Of a stretch of 64,000 nt of DNA, positions 25,239-34,970 are shown piece by piece. This DNA is from Anaerolinea sp. GTDB taxonomy: Bacteria; Chloroflexota; Anaerolineae; Anaerolineales; Anaerolineaceae. Under the pieces are notes generated by a model, which did no database searches, was not told where the DNA came from, and saw nothing but the letters and a program-made list of their open reading frames with translations. The stretch covers positions 186,001-250,000 of the forward strand of contig DYEC01000011.1 in NCBI GenBank assembly GCA_020725865.1, in the 5' to 3' direction. Every line of letters starts with the position of its first letter. The first letter of the stretch is position 1. The position numbers were made by a program, and so were the translations under genes.

Positions 25239-27095
25239 ATGTCTACCACACAATCGGTCATGTATCAGGAAGCACTCAGGGCGATTGAGAATGGAGAACG
25301 GGCGCGTGCCCGCGATCTGCTAACTCGCCTGCTAAAAGCCAATCCCAATCAGGCGGAGTACTGGTTGTGGATGAGCGCGGTGGTGGAGACCCGCAAGGAG
25401 CGAATTTATTGCCTCAAGGAAACGTTGCGGCTCGACCCGCAAAATGTGGCAGCAAAGCGCGGATTGATTATGCTGGGACAATTAGCGCCCGATCCAAAAC
25501 TGGTTGTGCCTCTTCAATCCCAGCGGCGCAACTGGGAAAACACTCTGCCAAAGATTAAATCCCGTGAGCAACCCAAGGCGCCCATCTCCTTCCGTCAGGT
25601 ATTTCTGTTTGGCAGCGCTTTTGTGGTTCTAGTGGCTACAATTGTGTTTGCTATTATTAGCACTCGACCGCGAGTGGAAGCGCCAGTTGCAGAACGTCCG
25701 CTCTTTCCGGCAACGGCGACCGAAGCGCCCACGCCAACCTTTGGGTTCAGTACGGCGGCAAAAACCCCTGTTGGTCCAACGCCACTGTGGATGTTCTTGC
25801 AAGCAACTTACACCCCTACACCTCTGTATGTAAATACGCCGCATATCAGCGAGTCGTACAATACTGCACTGCGCGCTTTAGGGCGGGGACAGTATGACCA
25901 GATGACACTTTATCTAGATCAGGCGATCACCTTGCAGCCACAGGCAGCGGATTTGTTTTACTATAAAGGCGAAGCGTACCGCTTGCAGGGTAAGTATAGT
26001 CAGGCGAACGAATCTTACAAGCAAGCATTAGCGCTTAATCCGGATTTTGCACCAGCTTATCTTGGGCAGGCGCGCGTGGCAATGGCGGTTTCGCCTGATA
26101 ACGCTAAATCGGCGCAAGCCAGTCTGGAGAAAGCCCTGCAGTTAGACCCGCAATTATATGAAGCGCGGCTGGAACTGGCGATGCTGGCACTACAACGCGG
26201 CGATGGCAAAGGAGCACTGGCAGAACTGGAGGAAGTGTCCCGTCAGGTGCCGTCCTCCGTGTTGTTGTACTACTATCGGGCACAGGCTTATCGCTTGATG
26301 GGTGAACTGGAACAGGCTTTGCGGGATGCCGAACGCGCCAACCAGATGGACGTTACTTTTCTGGATGGATATCGGCTGGTGGGAGAAATTGCGCTACTGC
26401 TCGGCGAGACGGAGAAAGCGCTTTCAGCATTGAATACCTATCTGACTTATCAACCGGATGATGCTCAGGCATTAGCATGGCTTGGTTCCGGGTATGCGGC
26501 TAGTGGTCAGACCGATCAAGCGTTTCAAATTTTTGATCAGGCTATTCAAAAAGATAGTCGTTCCTTTGAAGCATATTTTCGGCGCGGCATGTTATATCTG
26601 GAACAAAATGATCTGGAAGCTGCCCTCAACGATTTGAACAAAGCGGTGCAGCTGAACGGCAGATCATATCCAGCGCGTATCGCGCTGGGGCGGGCATTTC
26701 TCTTGCAGGGACAGGACCGCAACGCCTATCAGCAGTTTGCCAGTGCCGAAGGGCTGGCGCAGGACGACAATGATCGGGCGGGTGTCTATTACTGGAGGGC
26801 GCAGGTATTGGAACGCATCGGAGAGAGCCGCGTTGCCATTAGAGACTGGCAGGCATTGCTGGATTTACCAGAGAATGCCGTGCCCGCTGAATGGCGCACT
26901 ATGGCTGAGGAAAGGTTAAAGACCCTGATTACTCCTACAATGACGAAAGTGCCCACCCGGACGCGCGTGCCGACCGACACACGTGTTCCGACCCGTACAC
27001 CTGTACCGACCAATACCCGCCAGCCAAGCGCGACGTGGACACCGACACGCACGCCGGCACTAACGCGCACGTTTCCGGCATCCCCAACCCCATAA
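25239..27095 (+). CDS. Membrane-anchored TPR protein
   Basis: A 618-aa protein. Residues 1-85 form a first TPR-like unit (ALRAIENGERARARDLLTRLLKANP). One transmembrane helix lies near 118-140 (FLFGSAFVVLVATIVFAII). A Pro/Thr-rich linker leads to about nine TPR units from residue 205 to 560, for example AADLFYYKGEAYRLQGKY and SFEAYFRRGMLYLEQNDLEAALNDL. The C-terminal 60 residues are low-complexity Thr/Pro/Arg repeats (VPTRTRVPTDT). It has no SD. The PBP-like gene starts 17 nt downstream, so the repeats may scaffold that protein or an envelope complex. Confidence 0.88.
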   Translation: MSTTQSVMYQEALRAIENGERARARDLLTRLLKANPNQAEYWLWMSAVVETRKERIYCLKETLRLDPQNVAAKRGLIMLGQLAPDPKLVVPLQSQRRNWENTLPKIKSREQPKAPISFRQVFLFGSAFVVLVATIVFAIISTRPRVEAPVAERPLFPATATEAPTPTFGFSTAAKTPVGPTPLWMFLQATYTPTPLYVNTPHISESYNTALRALGRGQYDQMTLYLDQAITLQPQAADLFYYKGEAYRLQGKYSQANESYKQALALNPDFAPAYLGQARVAMAVSPDNAKSAQASLEKALQLDPQLYEARLELAMLALQRGDGKGALAELEEVSRQVPSSVLLYYYRAQAYRLMGELEQALRDAERANQMDVTFLDGYRLVGEIALLLGETEKALSALNTYLTYQPDDAQALAWLGSGYAASGQTDQAFQIFDQAIQKDSRSFEAYFRRGMLYLEQNDLEAALNDLNKAVQLNGRSYPARIALGRAFLLQGQDRNAYQQFASAEGLAQDDNDRAGVYYWRAQVLERIGESRVAIRDWQALLDLPENAVPAEWRTMAEERLKTLITPTMTKVPTRTRVPTDTRVPTRTPVPTNTRQPSATWTPTRTPALTRTFPASPTP

Positions 27096-27112
27096 GCGAC
27101 GAGGAAACAGTT

Positions 27113-29992
27113 TTGCATTCGCATCTGTTATATACACTGGTCCATTGGCGGCAGCGGCGAAAAACCCACCATTTGCGAAGTCTTCAGCAACGGGCTTGGC
27201 GCGGTATGTTGGGTTTGGGGGCGGTTGTCAGCCTTTCGCTAGTTGGAGGTGTATTTGTCCTGGCTTCGTTGTTTGCCAGTTTGACCAATGCTTTGCCATC
27301 CATCGAGCAATTGCCGGAGATGCTCGACCCGCAGAATGGCTGGTTACTTGAGCCCACCCGTTTGTATGACCGCAACGGTCAGGAAGTCATTTTCAGCCTG
27401 GAGAATCCCGGCGTGACGCGCCGTTTTTTGCAGATTGATCCTCTTTTGCCGGAACATTTTTCACCCTATCTGGTGCAAGCGGTGCTGGCGCTGTATGATC
27501 CCGGCTTTTGGGGACATCCGGGGTTTGACCTGCAGCATCTGACCGATCCCAAACCGCATACCATCGCCGAGCGGCTGGTGTTGGAACTGCTACTTGAAGG
27601 TGAAGTGCCGGATGCCCGCCGCGCCTTGCGGATGCGTTTTCTTGCGGGGCAAGTGGTTGCAACCTATGGGCGAACGCGGGTACTCGAATGGTTTTTGAAC
27701 AGCGCGTATTTCGGGCATCTGGCATATGGCGCAGATAGCGCGGCGCAGCTTTATCTAGGCAAACCTGCCAGTCAGTTGACATTGGCAGAAGCCGCGCAGT
27801 TGCTAGCTGCATACGAAGCGCCTGCGCTGAACCCGTTGGATGCCCCCATCGCGGCGCGGGAGCGTCAGCGTTTTGTGCTGGAGCACCTCTTGGCAGTTGG
27901 CGCAATCAACCGGCAGGAATTTGAACAGGCTGTACAAACCCAGTTGATTTTTCGTCAGCTGGTGAAAGAAGAGGAGCAAATTGGACGTGCCTTTGTCCGT
28001 TTAGCACTGGAGCAGGCAGCCAAACAGATGGGGCGGCGGCGGGTGGAACGTGGCGGGTTGCGTATTGTGACCACGCTCGATCTGGATTTACAGCGGCAAT
28101 TGAAATGTACCGTAAAGATTCAACTGCGCCGCTTGAGCGGTCAGAGCGATGATTTGCGTGAAGATTGCCCAGCAGGGCGTTTGCTGCCCACACTTTCCAG
28201 CGATTCCCGTTCGTACCCGGCTGATCTGCGTGCTGGTGCAGTGTTGCTGGATGTGGAAAGCGGTCAGGTGTTGGCACTGCTTGGTGAAACGACACCTCAG
28301 GATGAAAAGGCGTTTCTGCCTGCCGGGCAGCCCGGCAGCCTGCTTACCCCGTTTGTGGCGCTGGCGGGTTTTACTCGCGGGATGTCGCCTGCCAGTTTGG
28401 TATGGGATATTCCTGCCCGGCTCCCGCAAAGTCTGCAGGGACGCCAAAACCCGGATGGTAAATTTCATGGTCCTCAGCGGCTGCGTCTGGCGCTAGCAAA
28501 TGATTATCTGGTACCGTTTACTGATTTACTGGTACAACTGGGTGCTTCCAATGTATGGCATCTGGTGGAACCTTTTGGACTGAGTGGACTGGTAGCCAGC
28601 CCTCAGGCAGAGGATTTGCTTTTTGACGGAGGAAACATTTCTATCTTGAATATTGCACAGGCGTATCAGGTTTTTGCCGGTCAGGGGGTGCTGGTTGGTC
28701 AACGGACAGGGCAAGATGGCACCTTTGAACCGCTGTTGGTGCTTGTGATAGAAGACTTTGGTGGTCACCGCTGGCTGGACGCAACTCAGCCCGGTGCAAC
28801 GCAAAAACAAGCAGTGGTCAGCGCTCAGCTTGCTTATCTAGTGAATCATGTCCTGAGTGATGAAAATGCCAGGCGAATCAGTTTAGGATACCCTAACCCG
28901 CTGGAAATCGGGCGACCAACGGGCGCCAAACTTGGGCAGACGGCGGACGGCTCGCAGGTTTGGACAGTCGGCTACACTCCGCAGCGCCTGCTGGCGATCT
29001 GGATTGGTTTGCCTGCTGATGCGGATGAGTCCATACGCCTTAGTCCAAAACTGGCAGCTGGCGTTTGGCGGGCAGTCATGCAATATGCAACGCGCGACCT
29101 TCCGCCCATCGGCTGGAATGAACCACCGGGTATGGTACAGGTGACAGTATGCGACCCATCCGGCAAGCTGCCGACTTCTGCTTGCCCAAGCCGGGTTAGC
29201 GAGGTTTTCATTCAGGGCAACGAACCCACAGAAGCCGATGCACTCTATCAGGTGTATCAGGTCAATCGGGAAACCGGGCGATTGGCGACGGTCTTTACCC
29301 CGCTGGAAATGATAGACGAACGCACCTATCTGGTACTGCCGGAGGAGGCGCTGGACTGGGCAAAGCAAAACAATATTCCCATCCCACCGACGGAGTATGA
29401 CACCATCCAGCCTGCGCCTTGTTCACCCGCCGCCTGCATCACCAGCCCGGCGTCGTTTACCTTTGTAAAGGGCATGGTGACAGTGCGTGGAACAGCTGCG
29501 GGAGAGGATTTTGCTTTTTACCGCCTACAAATTGGGCGCGGTTTGAACCCGCGCACTTGGCTGCAACTGGGTGAGGATAGCGCTACCCCCGTCACAGAGG
29601 ATGTGCTCGGCGAGTGGAATACCCGTGATCAGGATGGTTTGTATGCGCTGCGGCTAACGGTGGTGAAACAGAACCAGCAGGTGCTGACTTCGGTGGTGCA
29701 GGTCACGGTGGATAACACCCCGCCGGAGGCGCGCATTGCTTTCCCGCTCGATGGACAGGTGCTGCAGCGTGCGGAAGATCGTCCACTGGTTTTGCAGTGT
29801 GATGTCAACGATGCCTTTGGCATTCGCCGCGTAGAATGGTTATTAGATGGCAAAGTGATTGCAGAGAGCAACTTAGCGCCGTACAGTGCCTTATGGCAGG
29901 CGGAAACCGGCGAACATGAGCTGCGGCTTAGGGCATATGATCTGGCAGATAATATGGGGGAATCGCAGCCGGTACGTTTTCGCGTCCAATGA
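27113..29992 (+). CDS. Class A penicillin-binding protein-like, catalytic residues lost
   Basis: A 959-aa membrane protein with the layout of PBP1: short cytoplasmic part, one TM helix, a GT51 region (VLEWFLNSAYFGHLAYGADSAAQLYLGKPASQLTLAEAA is diagnostic in blocks), a transpeptidase-like region, and a C-terminal Ig-like domain. Key residues are missing. The GT51 ED-F motif reads YDPGF (Y128), its second Glu block reads RALRMRF, the transpeptidase SxxK is SLLT (409-412), and KTG is KLG (606-608). I choose TTG at 27113 with GAGGAA upstream; the GTG at 27035 would overlap the TPR frame by 61 bases. It is probably a pseudoenzyme or scaffold paired with the TPR protein. Confidence 0.85.
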   Translation: MHSHLLYTLVHWRQRRKTHHLRSLQQRAWRGMLGLGAVVSLSLVGGVFVLASLFASLTNALPSIEQLPEMLDPQNGWLLEPTRLYDRNGQEVIFSLENPGVTRRFLQIDPLLPEHFSPYLVQAVLALYDPGFWGHPGFDLQHLTDPKPHTIAERLVLELLLEGEVPDARRALRMRFLAGQVVATYGRTRVLEWFLNSAYFGHLAYGADSAAQLYLGKPASQLTLAEAAQLLAAYEAPALNPLDAPIAARERQRFVLEHLLAVGAINRQEFEQAVQTQLIFRQLVKEEEQIGRAFVRLALEQAAKQMGRRRVERGGLRIVTTLDLDLQRQLKCTVKIQLRRLSGQSDDLREDCPAGRLLPTLSSDSRSYPADLRAGAVLLDVESGQVLALLGETTPQDEKAFLPAGQPGSLLTPFVALAGFTRGMSPASLVWDIPARLPQSLQGRQNPDGKFHGPQRLRLALANDYLVPFTDLLVQLGASNVWHLVEPFGLSGLVASPQAEDLLFDGGNISILNIAQAYQVFAGQGVLVGQRTGQDGTFEPLLVLVIEDFGGHRWLDATQPGATQKQAVVSAQLAYLVNHVLSDENARRISLGYPNPLEIGRPTGAKLGQTADGSQVWTVGYTPQRLLAIWIGLPADADESIRLSPKLAAGVWRAVMQYATRDLPPIGWNEPPGMVQVTVCDPSGKLPTSACPSRVSEVFIQGNEPTEADALYQVYQVNRETGRLATVFTPLEMIDERTYLVLPEEALDWAKQNNIPIPPTEYDTIQPAPCSPAACITSPASFTFVKGMVTVRGTAAGEDFAFYRLQIGRGLNPRTWLQLGEDSATPVTEDVLGEWNTRDQDGLYALRLTVVKQNQQVLTSVVQVTVDNTPPEARIAFPLDGQVLQRAEDRPLVLQCDVNDAFGIRRVEWLLDGKVIAESNLAPYSALWQAETGEHELRLRAYDLADNMGESQPVRFRVQ

Positions 29993-30118
29993 AAGATGAG
30001 ATTTTTTAAAACAAATTAGATAATTTTTGGTAAAATCAAATATATTGTTTTTGTAAAGTTGCCGTTTGCGGCTGCAAATGGTAGCGATATTGCTTGCTTT
30101 TGGAGGGTTGGGTTTACA

Positions 30119-31099
30119 ATGTTATCCAAAGAAACAAAACTGGACATGTACTGGACGATGTTGCTTTCGCGGCGGCTGGATGAACGCGCCTGGGTGTTGC
30201 ACCGCCAGGGCAGAATCGCTTTTCACATCTCCGGCATCGGGCAGGAAGCGGCGCAGGTGGGCGCTGTATTTGCTTTGCGGCGCGGTTATGATTGGTTTTT
30301 GCCTTATTACCGGGACATTGCACTGATGCTTGCGCTGGGCTATACGCCGCGTGACTTTGCCCTGAGCATGATGGGCAAGTCAGAGGACATCACTTCGGCA
30401 GGGCGACAGATGCCCAGCCACTGGAGTTTGCGCTCTGCCAATGTTCCCAGTCAATCGGCGACGGTTGCCACGCAAACCTCACACGCGGCAGGAATCGGGC
30501 TGGCGATCAAGCTGCGCGGTGAGGATAAGGTTGTTCTTACCTGCATTGGGGAAGGCTCCACCTCACAGGGCGAATGGTATGAAGGGGTCAACTGGGCAGC
30601 TATTCACCGTCTGCCGGTGATCTTCCTGGTGCAGAACAATCAATATGCCATCTCCGAGCGTGTGGAACGGCAGATGGCAGTGCCCGGACCGGCTGCCAAA
30701 GCCTGCGGGCTGGGATTGGATGGGCGCGAGGTAGATGGCACGGATATCTTTCAGGTGTATGAGGTAATTGCAGAAGTGGCGGAAAAAGCCCGCCGCGGTG
30801 AAGGTCCCAGCCTAATTGAGGCAAAGCTTTACCGTATTACACCGCATTCATCGGATGACGATGACCGCACCTATCGCTCCCGCGAGGAGGTGGAAGCGCA
30901 TAAAAAGCGTGATCCGCTGCTGATTGCACAGGCGATTCTGGAAAAAGAGGGAGTGTTGACCCCCAAAAAGCTCGAGGAACTGGAAGCAAAAGCAAAGCGA
31001 ATCGTGGATGAAGCAGTTGCCTATGCTGAACAGGCACCGTATCCTGTGGTGGACGACAACGTCACACGGGTTTTTGCTGGGGAGGTGTCCCATGCCTGA
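30119..31099 (+). CDS. 2-oxoacid dehydrogenase E1 component, alpha subunit
   Basis: A 326-aa thiamine diphosphate enzyme subunit of the pyruvate/branched-chain/acetoin dehydrogenase family. The ThDP motif runs from GEGSTSQGEWYEGVN to VQNNQYAIS; the HSSDDD stretch is the family phosphorylation-loop region. GGAGGG lies 11 nt before the ATG at 30119. Substrate choice (pyruvate or branched-chain oxoacid) is not settled by the sequence; PSHWSLRSANVPSQSATVATQ resembles branched-chain and acetoin-type subunits. It is first in the E1a-E1b-E2-E3 operon. Confidence 0.92.
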   Translation: MLSKETKLDMYWTMLLSRRLDERAWVLHRQGRIAFHISGIGQEAAQVGAVFALRRGYDWFLPYYRDIALMLALGYTPRDFALSMMGKSEDITSAGRQMPSHWSLRSANVPSQSATVATQTSHAAGIGLAIKLRGEDKVVLTCIGEGSTSQGEWYEGVNWAAIHRLPVIFLVQNNQYAISERVERQMAVPGPAAKACGLGLDGREVDGTDIFQVYEVIAEVAEKARRGEGPSLIEAKLYRITPHSSDDDDRTYRSREEVEAHKKRDPLLIAQAILEKEGVLTPKKLEELEAKAKRIVDEAVAYAEQAPYPVVDDNVTRVFAGEVSHA

Positions 31100-32075
31100 A
31101 ATGACCCTGATAGAAGCCATCCGTCAGGCGATGGATGAAGAGATGGCGCGCGACCCGAATGTGTTTATCGTTGGGGAAGATGTTGGCAAGCGCGGCGGTG
31201 TTTTTCGTGCCACGATGGGTTTATATGAAAAATATGGCGAGAGTCGAGTCATTGATGCGCCGCTGGCGGAGCTGTCCATCGTTGGGGTGGGGATTGGCGC
31301 AGCGTTGTATGGAATGCGTCCAATCTGCGAGATTCAGTTTGCGGATTATATCTTTCCAGCATTCAATCAGATTGTTGGTGAAGCCGCGCGGATGTATTAT
31401 CGCTCCAACGGCGAATGGACGGTACCGGTGGTAATCCGCGCTCCGTATGGCGGCGGCATCAGCGGAGGGTTGTACCATTCGCAGTCGGTGGAAGCTTTCT
31501 TTGCCCATGTTCCGGGTCTAAAGGTGGTTATCCCTTCCAACCCGTATGATGCAAAAGGACTGCTCAAGTCGGCAATACGCGACCCCAATCCGGTGATGTT
31601 TTTTGAGCCCAAGAAGGGTTATCGCTTGATCCGCGGCGAAGTCCCAGAGGAGGAGTATCTGGTACCCATTGGACCGGCGAAAATCTCTCGTTTCGGACGG
31701 GATGTGAGCATCTTTGCCTATGGTATGATGCATTATTACGCGTTGCAGGCGGCGGAGATGTTAGCACAGGAAGGGATTGAGGCAGAAGTGGTGGACTTAC
31801 GTACACTGGCGCCAGTGGATAAAACCACGATTCTGGAATCGGTCAAACGGACGGGCAAAGCATTGATTGTGCATGAAGATAACCTGACGCTGGGCTATGG
31901 GGCAGAGGTGGCTGCGATTATCGCCGAGTATGCCTTTACCGATCTAGATGCGCCGGTGCGGCGGCTGGCGGGTCCGGATGTGCCGGGCGTACCGTTTTCG
32001 CCCCCACTACAGGAATGGTTTATGCCCAACCCAGAGAAAATTGCCAACGCAGCCAGAGAGCTGGCTCGGTTTTAG
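31092..32075 (+). CDS. 2-oxoacid dehydrogenase E1 component, beta subunit
   Basis: A 327-aa transketolase-like subunit completing E1. Typical blocks are VFIVGEDVGKRGGVFRAT, IDAPLAELSIVGVGIGAALYGMRP, CEIQFADYIFPAFNQI, RAPYGGGISGGLYHSQSVEAFFAHVPGLKVVIPS and LRTLAPVDKTTILESVKRTG. The ATG at 31092 has GGGGAGGTG 4 nt upstream and overlaps the alpha-subunit end by 8 nt, so translation is coupled. The C-terminal VP-SPPLQEWFMPN ending is family typical. Confidence 0.94.
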   Translation: MPEMTLIEAIRQAMDEEMARDPNVFIVGEDVGKRGGVFRATMGLYEKYGESRVIDAPLAELSIVGVGIGAALYGMRPICEIQFADYIFPAFNQIVGEAARMYYRSNGEWTVPVVIRAPYGGGISGGLYHSQSVEAFFAHVPGLKVVIPSNPYDAKGLLKSAIRDPNPVMFFEPKKGYRLIRGEVPEEEYLVPIGPAKISRFGRDVSIFAYGMMHYYALQAAEMLAQEGIEAEVVDLRTLAPVDKTTILESVKRTGKALIVHEDNLTLGYGAEVAAIIAEYAFTDLDAPVRRLAGPDVPGVPFSPPLQEWFMPNPEKIANAARELARF

Positions 32076-32090
32076 CAGGGAGGAACAAAG

Positions 32091-33380
32091 ATGGCGACAA
32101 GAGTAGTTATGCCGCAATTGGGCGAATCAGTCATTGAAGGTACAGTAGTGGCTTGGTTGAAAAAAGAAGGTGAACGGGTAGAGAAGGAAGAGGCTTTGGT
32201 GGAGATTACCACCGATAAAGTGCAAACCGAGATTCCCAGCGTAGCCGCCGGCATATTACTGAAAATACTGGTCGGTGAGGGTGAAACAGTGCGCGCAGGT
32301 ACTACGCTGGCATGGATCGGCGAACCGGGCGAGACAATCCCCGAAGGCGACGCAGGTTTACCGCAACGTCATGCCCATCCTGCTCCAGCAACCGTTCCTG
32401 TACTGCAATCGGCAACTGAGCCGTCACGCGACCTTGGTTTTATCTCGCCGGTGGTTGCCCGGCTGGCGAAAGAGCATCAGATTGATCTTGCACAGATCAA
32501 AGGCACCGGTGAAGGTGGGCGCATCACCAAGAAGGATGTGCTGACTTATCTGGAAAGCCGCAAGGCTGCTGTCAGTGAATCTCCGGCGTGGGAAACTCCC
32601 GGCGGGGGCGAACTTTTCCGTCTTCCGGAAGAAGCCCAGCCGCAGCTCCCAACACTCCAACCATCGGTTGCGACGCCCGCTCCTGTGGCGCAGGGCGATA
32701 TGCTTATCCCGCACAGCACCATGCGGCTGGCAATTGCCGAACACATGGCGCGGAGCAAGCGCACTTCACCGCATGTCACCACTGTTATGGAGGCAGACCT
32801 GTCGGCTGTGGTTGCCCACCGTGAGGCAAACAAGGCGCAGTTTGCCCGCGATGGCGTCCGTCTGACCTATACCGCCTATTTCATCTCGGCAATTATCGCC
32901 GCTTTGAAAGCCTACCCGCAGGTCAATTCGTCCTGGTCGGATGAGGGGGTGATTGTACACAGGGCAATCCATATCGGCATGGCAGTTTCGCTGGGAGAGG
33001 AAGGGTTGATCGTGCCAGTGATTAAAAATGCGGACGGACTTTCTTTGCTTGGTCTGGCACGTGCCGTCAATGATCTGGCGGAGCGCGCCCGCAGCCACCA
33101 CTTACAACCCGATGAGGTCAAAGGCGGCACCTTCAGCATCACCAATCACGGCACTTCTGGTTCGCTTTTTGCCACGCCGATTATCCCGCAACCGCAGTGC
33201 GGTATCTTGGGTGTAGGTGCAATTAAGAAGCGTCCGGTTGTCATCAATGATGCTATTGCTATCCGCCCGATGGTGTATCTCTCTTTCACCTTTGACCACC
33301 GTATTCTGGATGGTTATGGGGCAGATAGTTTTCTGGCGAAAGTGGTCAGCGTACTGGAAAACTGGACAGAAACGGGCTAA
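32091..33380 (+). CDS. Dihydrolipoamide acyltransferase (E2)
   Basis: A 429-aa core enzyme that moves the acyl group from lipoamide to CoA. One lipoyl domain (1-78) carries the lipoylated lysine K43 in TTDKVQTE. A peripheral subunit-binding domain (ISPVVARLAKEHQIDLAQIKGTG) follows a Pro/Ala linker, and the catalytic domain ends with FDHRILDGYGAD, which contains the HxxxDG active site. GGGAGG precedes the ATG. The gene lies 15 nt after E1 beta and about 120 nt before the E3 gene. Confidence 0.94.
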   Translation: MATRVVMPQLGESVIEGTVVAWLKKEGERVEKEEALVEITTDKVQTEIPSVAAGILLKILVGEGETVRAGTTLAWIGEPGETIPEGDAGLPQRHAHPAPATVPVLQSATEPSRDLGFISPVVARLAKEHQIDLAQIKGTGEGGRITKKDVLTYLESRKAAVSESPAWETPGGGELFRLPEEAQPQLPTLQPSVATPAPVAQGDMLIPHSTMRLAIAEHMARSKRTSPHVTTVMEADLSAVVAHREANKAQFARDGVRLTYTAYFISAIIAALKAYPQVNSSWSDEGVIVHRAIHIGMAVSLGEEGLIVPVIKNADGLSLLGLARAVNDLAERARSHHLQPDEVKGGTFSITNHGTSGSLFATPIIPQPQCGILGVGAIKKRPVVINDAIAIRPMVYLSFTFDHRILDGYGADSFLAKVVSVLENWTETG

Positions 33381-33500
33381 TGAACATAGTAAAATAGGCA
33401 GTAGGAAAATATAGACAGGTTTTTATGTCTGTTATCCTGTGCTACCATGCTGTGATAAGGTAGCCTATCCAAAATTCTATGAGCAGTGGAGTGTTACACT

Positions 33501-34907
33501 ATGGCAGAAGAGCAAAAGTATGATGTCATTGTTATTGGCGCTGGACCGGGTGGGTATGTTTGCGCCATTCGCGCTGCGCAGCTGGGCAAAAAAACCGCCA
33601 TTGTAGAAAAGCAATGGCTGGGCGGAGTGTGCTTGAATGTCGGTTGTATTCCTTCAAAGGCGTTGCTAAAAAATGCCGAAGTAGCACACACCCTGCGTGA
33701 GGGCGGTAAAGAGTTTGGCTTTTCGGTGGAAAATCTCAAGCTGGATTATAGCGCTGCTTTCAACCGCAGCCGTCAGGTATCGCAACGGTTGACGCGCGGC
33801 ATCAGTCTTTTGATGAAGAAAAACAACATTGATGTTTATATGGGCACAGCGGTTTTTACTGCCAAAGACACCCTGCAGGTGACCGATACGGAGGGCAAAA
33901 GTCAGGAACTGAAAGCAGTAAACATCGTCATTGCGACCGGCTCTTATACGGCGATGATCCCGGGGGTGACGGTGGACGGTAAGCACATCGTAACTTATAC
34001 AGAAGCGATTTTACAGGATTACGTCCCGCAGTCAGCAGTGATCATCGGCGCCGGGGCGATTGGCGTGGAGTTTGCCACCATCTGGAGCGCATACGGTGCC
34101 AAAGTGACGCTGGTGGAAATGCTGCCGCGCGTATTGCCGCTGGAAGATGAAGAGATCAGTGCTGAGCTGGCAAAGGCGCTCAAGAAGCGAGGCATTGAGA
34201 TTATGACCGGGACACGGGTGCTAGAGGTGCAGTCCAATGAACAGGGCGCAGTGGTAAAGGTGGCGGCTGTGGATGGAGAGAAAACTCTGCAGGCAGAGCA
34301 GGCGCTGGTTGCCATCGGTTTCAAACCCAACACGCGCGGTTTGGGGTTGGAAAAAATTGGTGTGCAGTTGACCGAACGCGGCTTTATCCAAATTGACGAG
34401 CGCATGGCGACCAGCGTGCCGGGCGTGTGGGCGATTGGCGATGTGACCGGGCAGCTTTTGCTTGCCCATGTCGCTTCGGCGCAGGGAATTGTCTGCGCGG
34501 AGAATATTGCCAGTGTGGAGACGGTACCACTGGACTACCGTATGATGCCGCGTGCAGTCTATTGCTCGCCGCAGGTGGCATCCTTTGGTTATACCGAAGC
34601 TCAGGCGCGGGAAGCCGGTTATGAGATTAAAGTCGGACGTTTTCCGTTTATCGCCAATGGCAAAGCGCTGGGACTGGGAGACTACACCGGTTTTGTCAAA
34701 ATCATTACAGATGCGAAATACGGTGAAATTCTGGGTGCGCACATGATCGGACCAGATGTTTCTGAGTTGTTGCCGGAGCTGACGCTTGCGCAGCGTATGG
34801 AACTAACCACTGCCGAGATTGCCCGCAATGTTCATGCTCATCCGACGCTGAGTGAAGTCATCATGGAAGCGGCACACGCCGCTGAGGGACACGCGATTCA
34901 TATTTAG
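33501..34907 (+). CDS. lpdA: Dihydrolipoamide dehydrogenase (E3)
   Basis: A 468-aa flavoprotein that reoxidises dihydrolipoamide with NAD. The FAD motif is VIGAGPGGYV, the redox disulfide is C44-C49 (GGVCLNVGCIPSK), the NAD site is IIGAGAIGVEFA, and the C-terminal active-site His-Glu pair is in HAHPTLSEVIMEA. GGAG lies about 9 nt before the ATG at 33501. Intergenic 33381-33500 holds two small inverted repeats (AGACA/TGTCT, and GCTACC at 33441 with GGTAGC at 33459), so E3 may have extra control. A long hairpin closes the operon. Confidence 0.96.
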   Translation: MAEEQKYDVIVIGAGPGGYVCAIRAAQLGKKTAIVEKQWLGGVCLNVGCIPSKALLKNAEVAHTLREGGKEFGFSVENLKLDYSAAFNRSRQVSQRLTRGISLLMKKNNIDVYMGTAVFTAKDTLQVTDTEGKSQELKAVNIVIATGSYTAMIPGVTVDGKHIVTYTEAILQDYVPQSAVIIGAGAIGVEFATIWSAYGAKVTLVEMLPRVLPLEDEEISAELAKALKKRGIEIMTGTRVLEVQSNEQGAVVKVAAVDGEKTLQAEQALVAIGFKPNTRGLGLEKIGVQLTERGFIQIDERMATSVPGVWAIGDVTGQLLLAHVASAQGIVCAENIASVETVPLDYRMMPRAVYCSPQVASFGYTEAQAREAGYEIKVGRFPFIANGKALGLGDYTGFVKIITDAKYGEILGAHMIGPDVSELLPELTLAQRMELTTAEIARNVHAHPTLSEVIMEAAHAAEGHAIHI

Positions 34908-34929
34908 GTTATTTCATGGGTTATCAAAC

Positions 34930-34970
34930 AATCAACCCTCACTGATTCTGGGGACCAGTGAGGGTTGATT
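34930..34970. terminator. Shared terminator hairpin between lpdA and the TetR gene
   Basis: AATCAACCCTCACTG (34930-34944) pairs perfectly over 15 bp with its complement at 34956-34970. T-rich tails follow on both strands, and both converging genes end here; the right arm reaches the TetR stop codon. Confidence 0.8.

Noticed and set aside
27035-27112. Longer N terminus for the PBP-like protein starting at GTG 27035
   Set aside because: It lies in another frame over the repetitive TPR tail, while TTG 27113 has a clear GAGGAA SD after the TPR stop.
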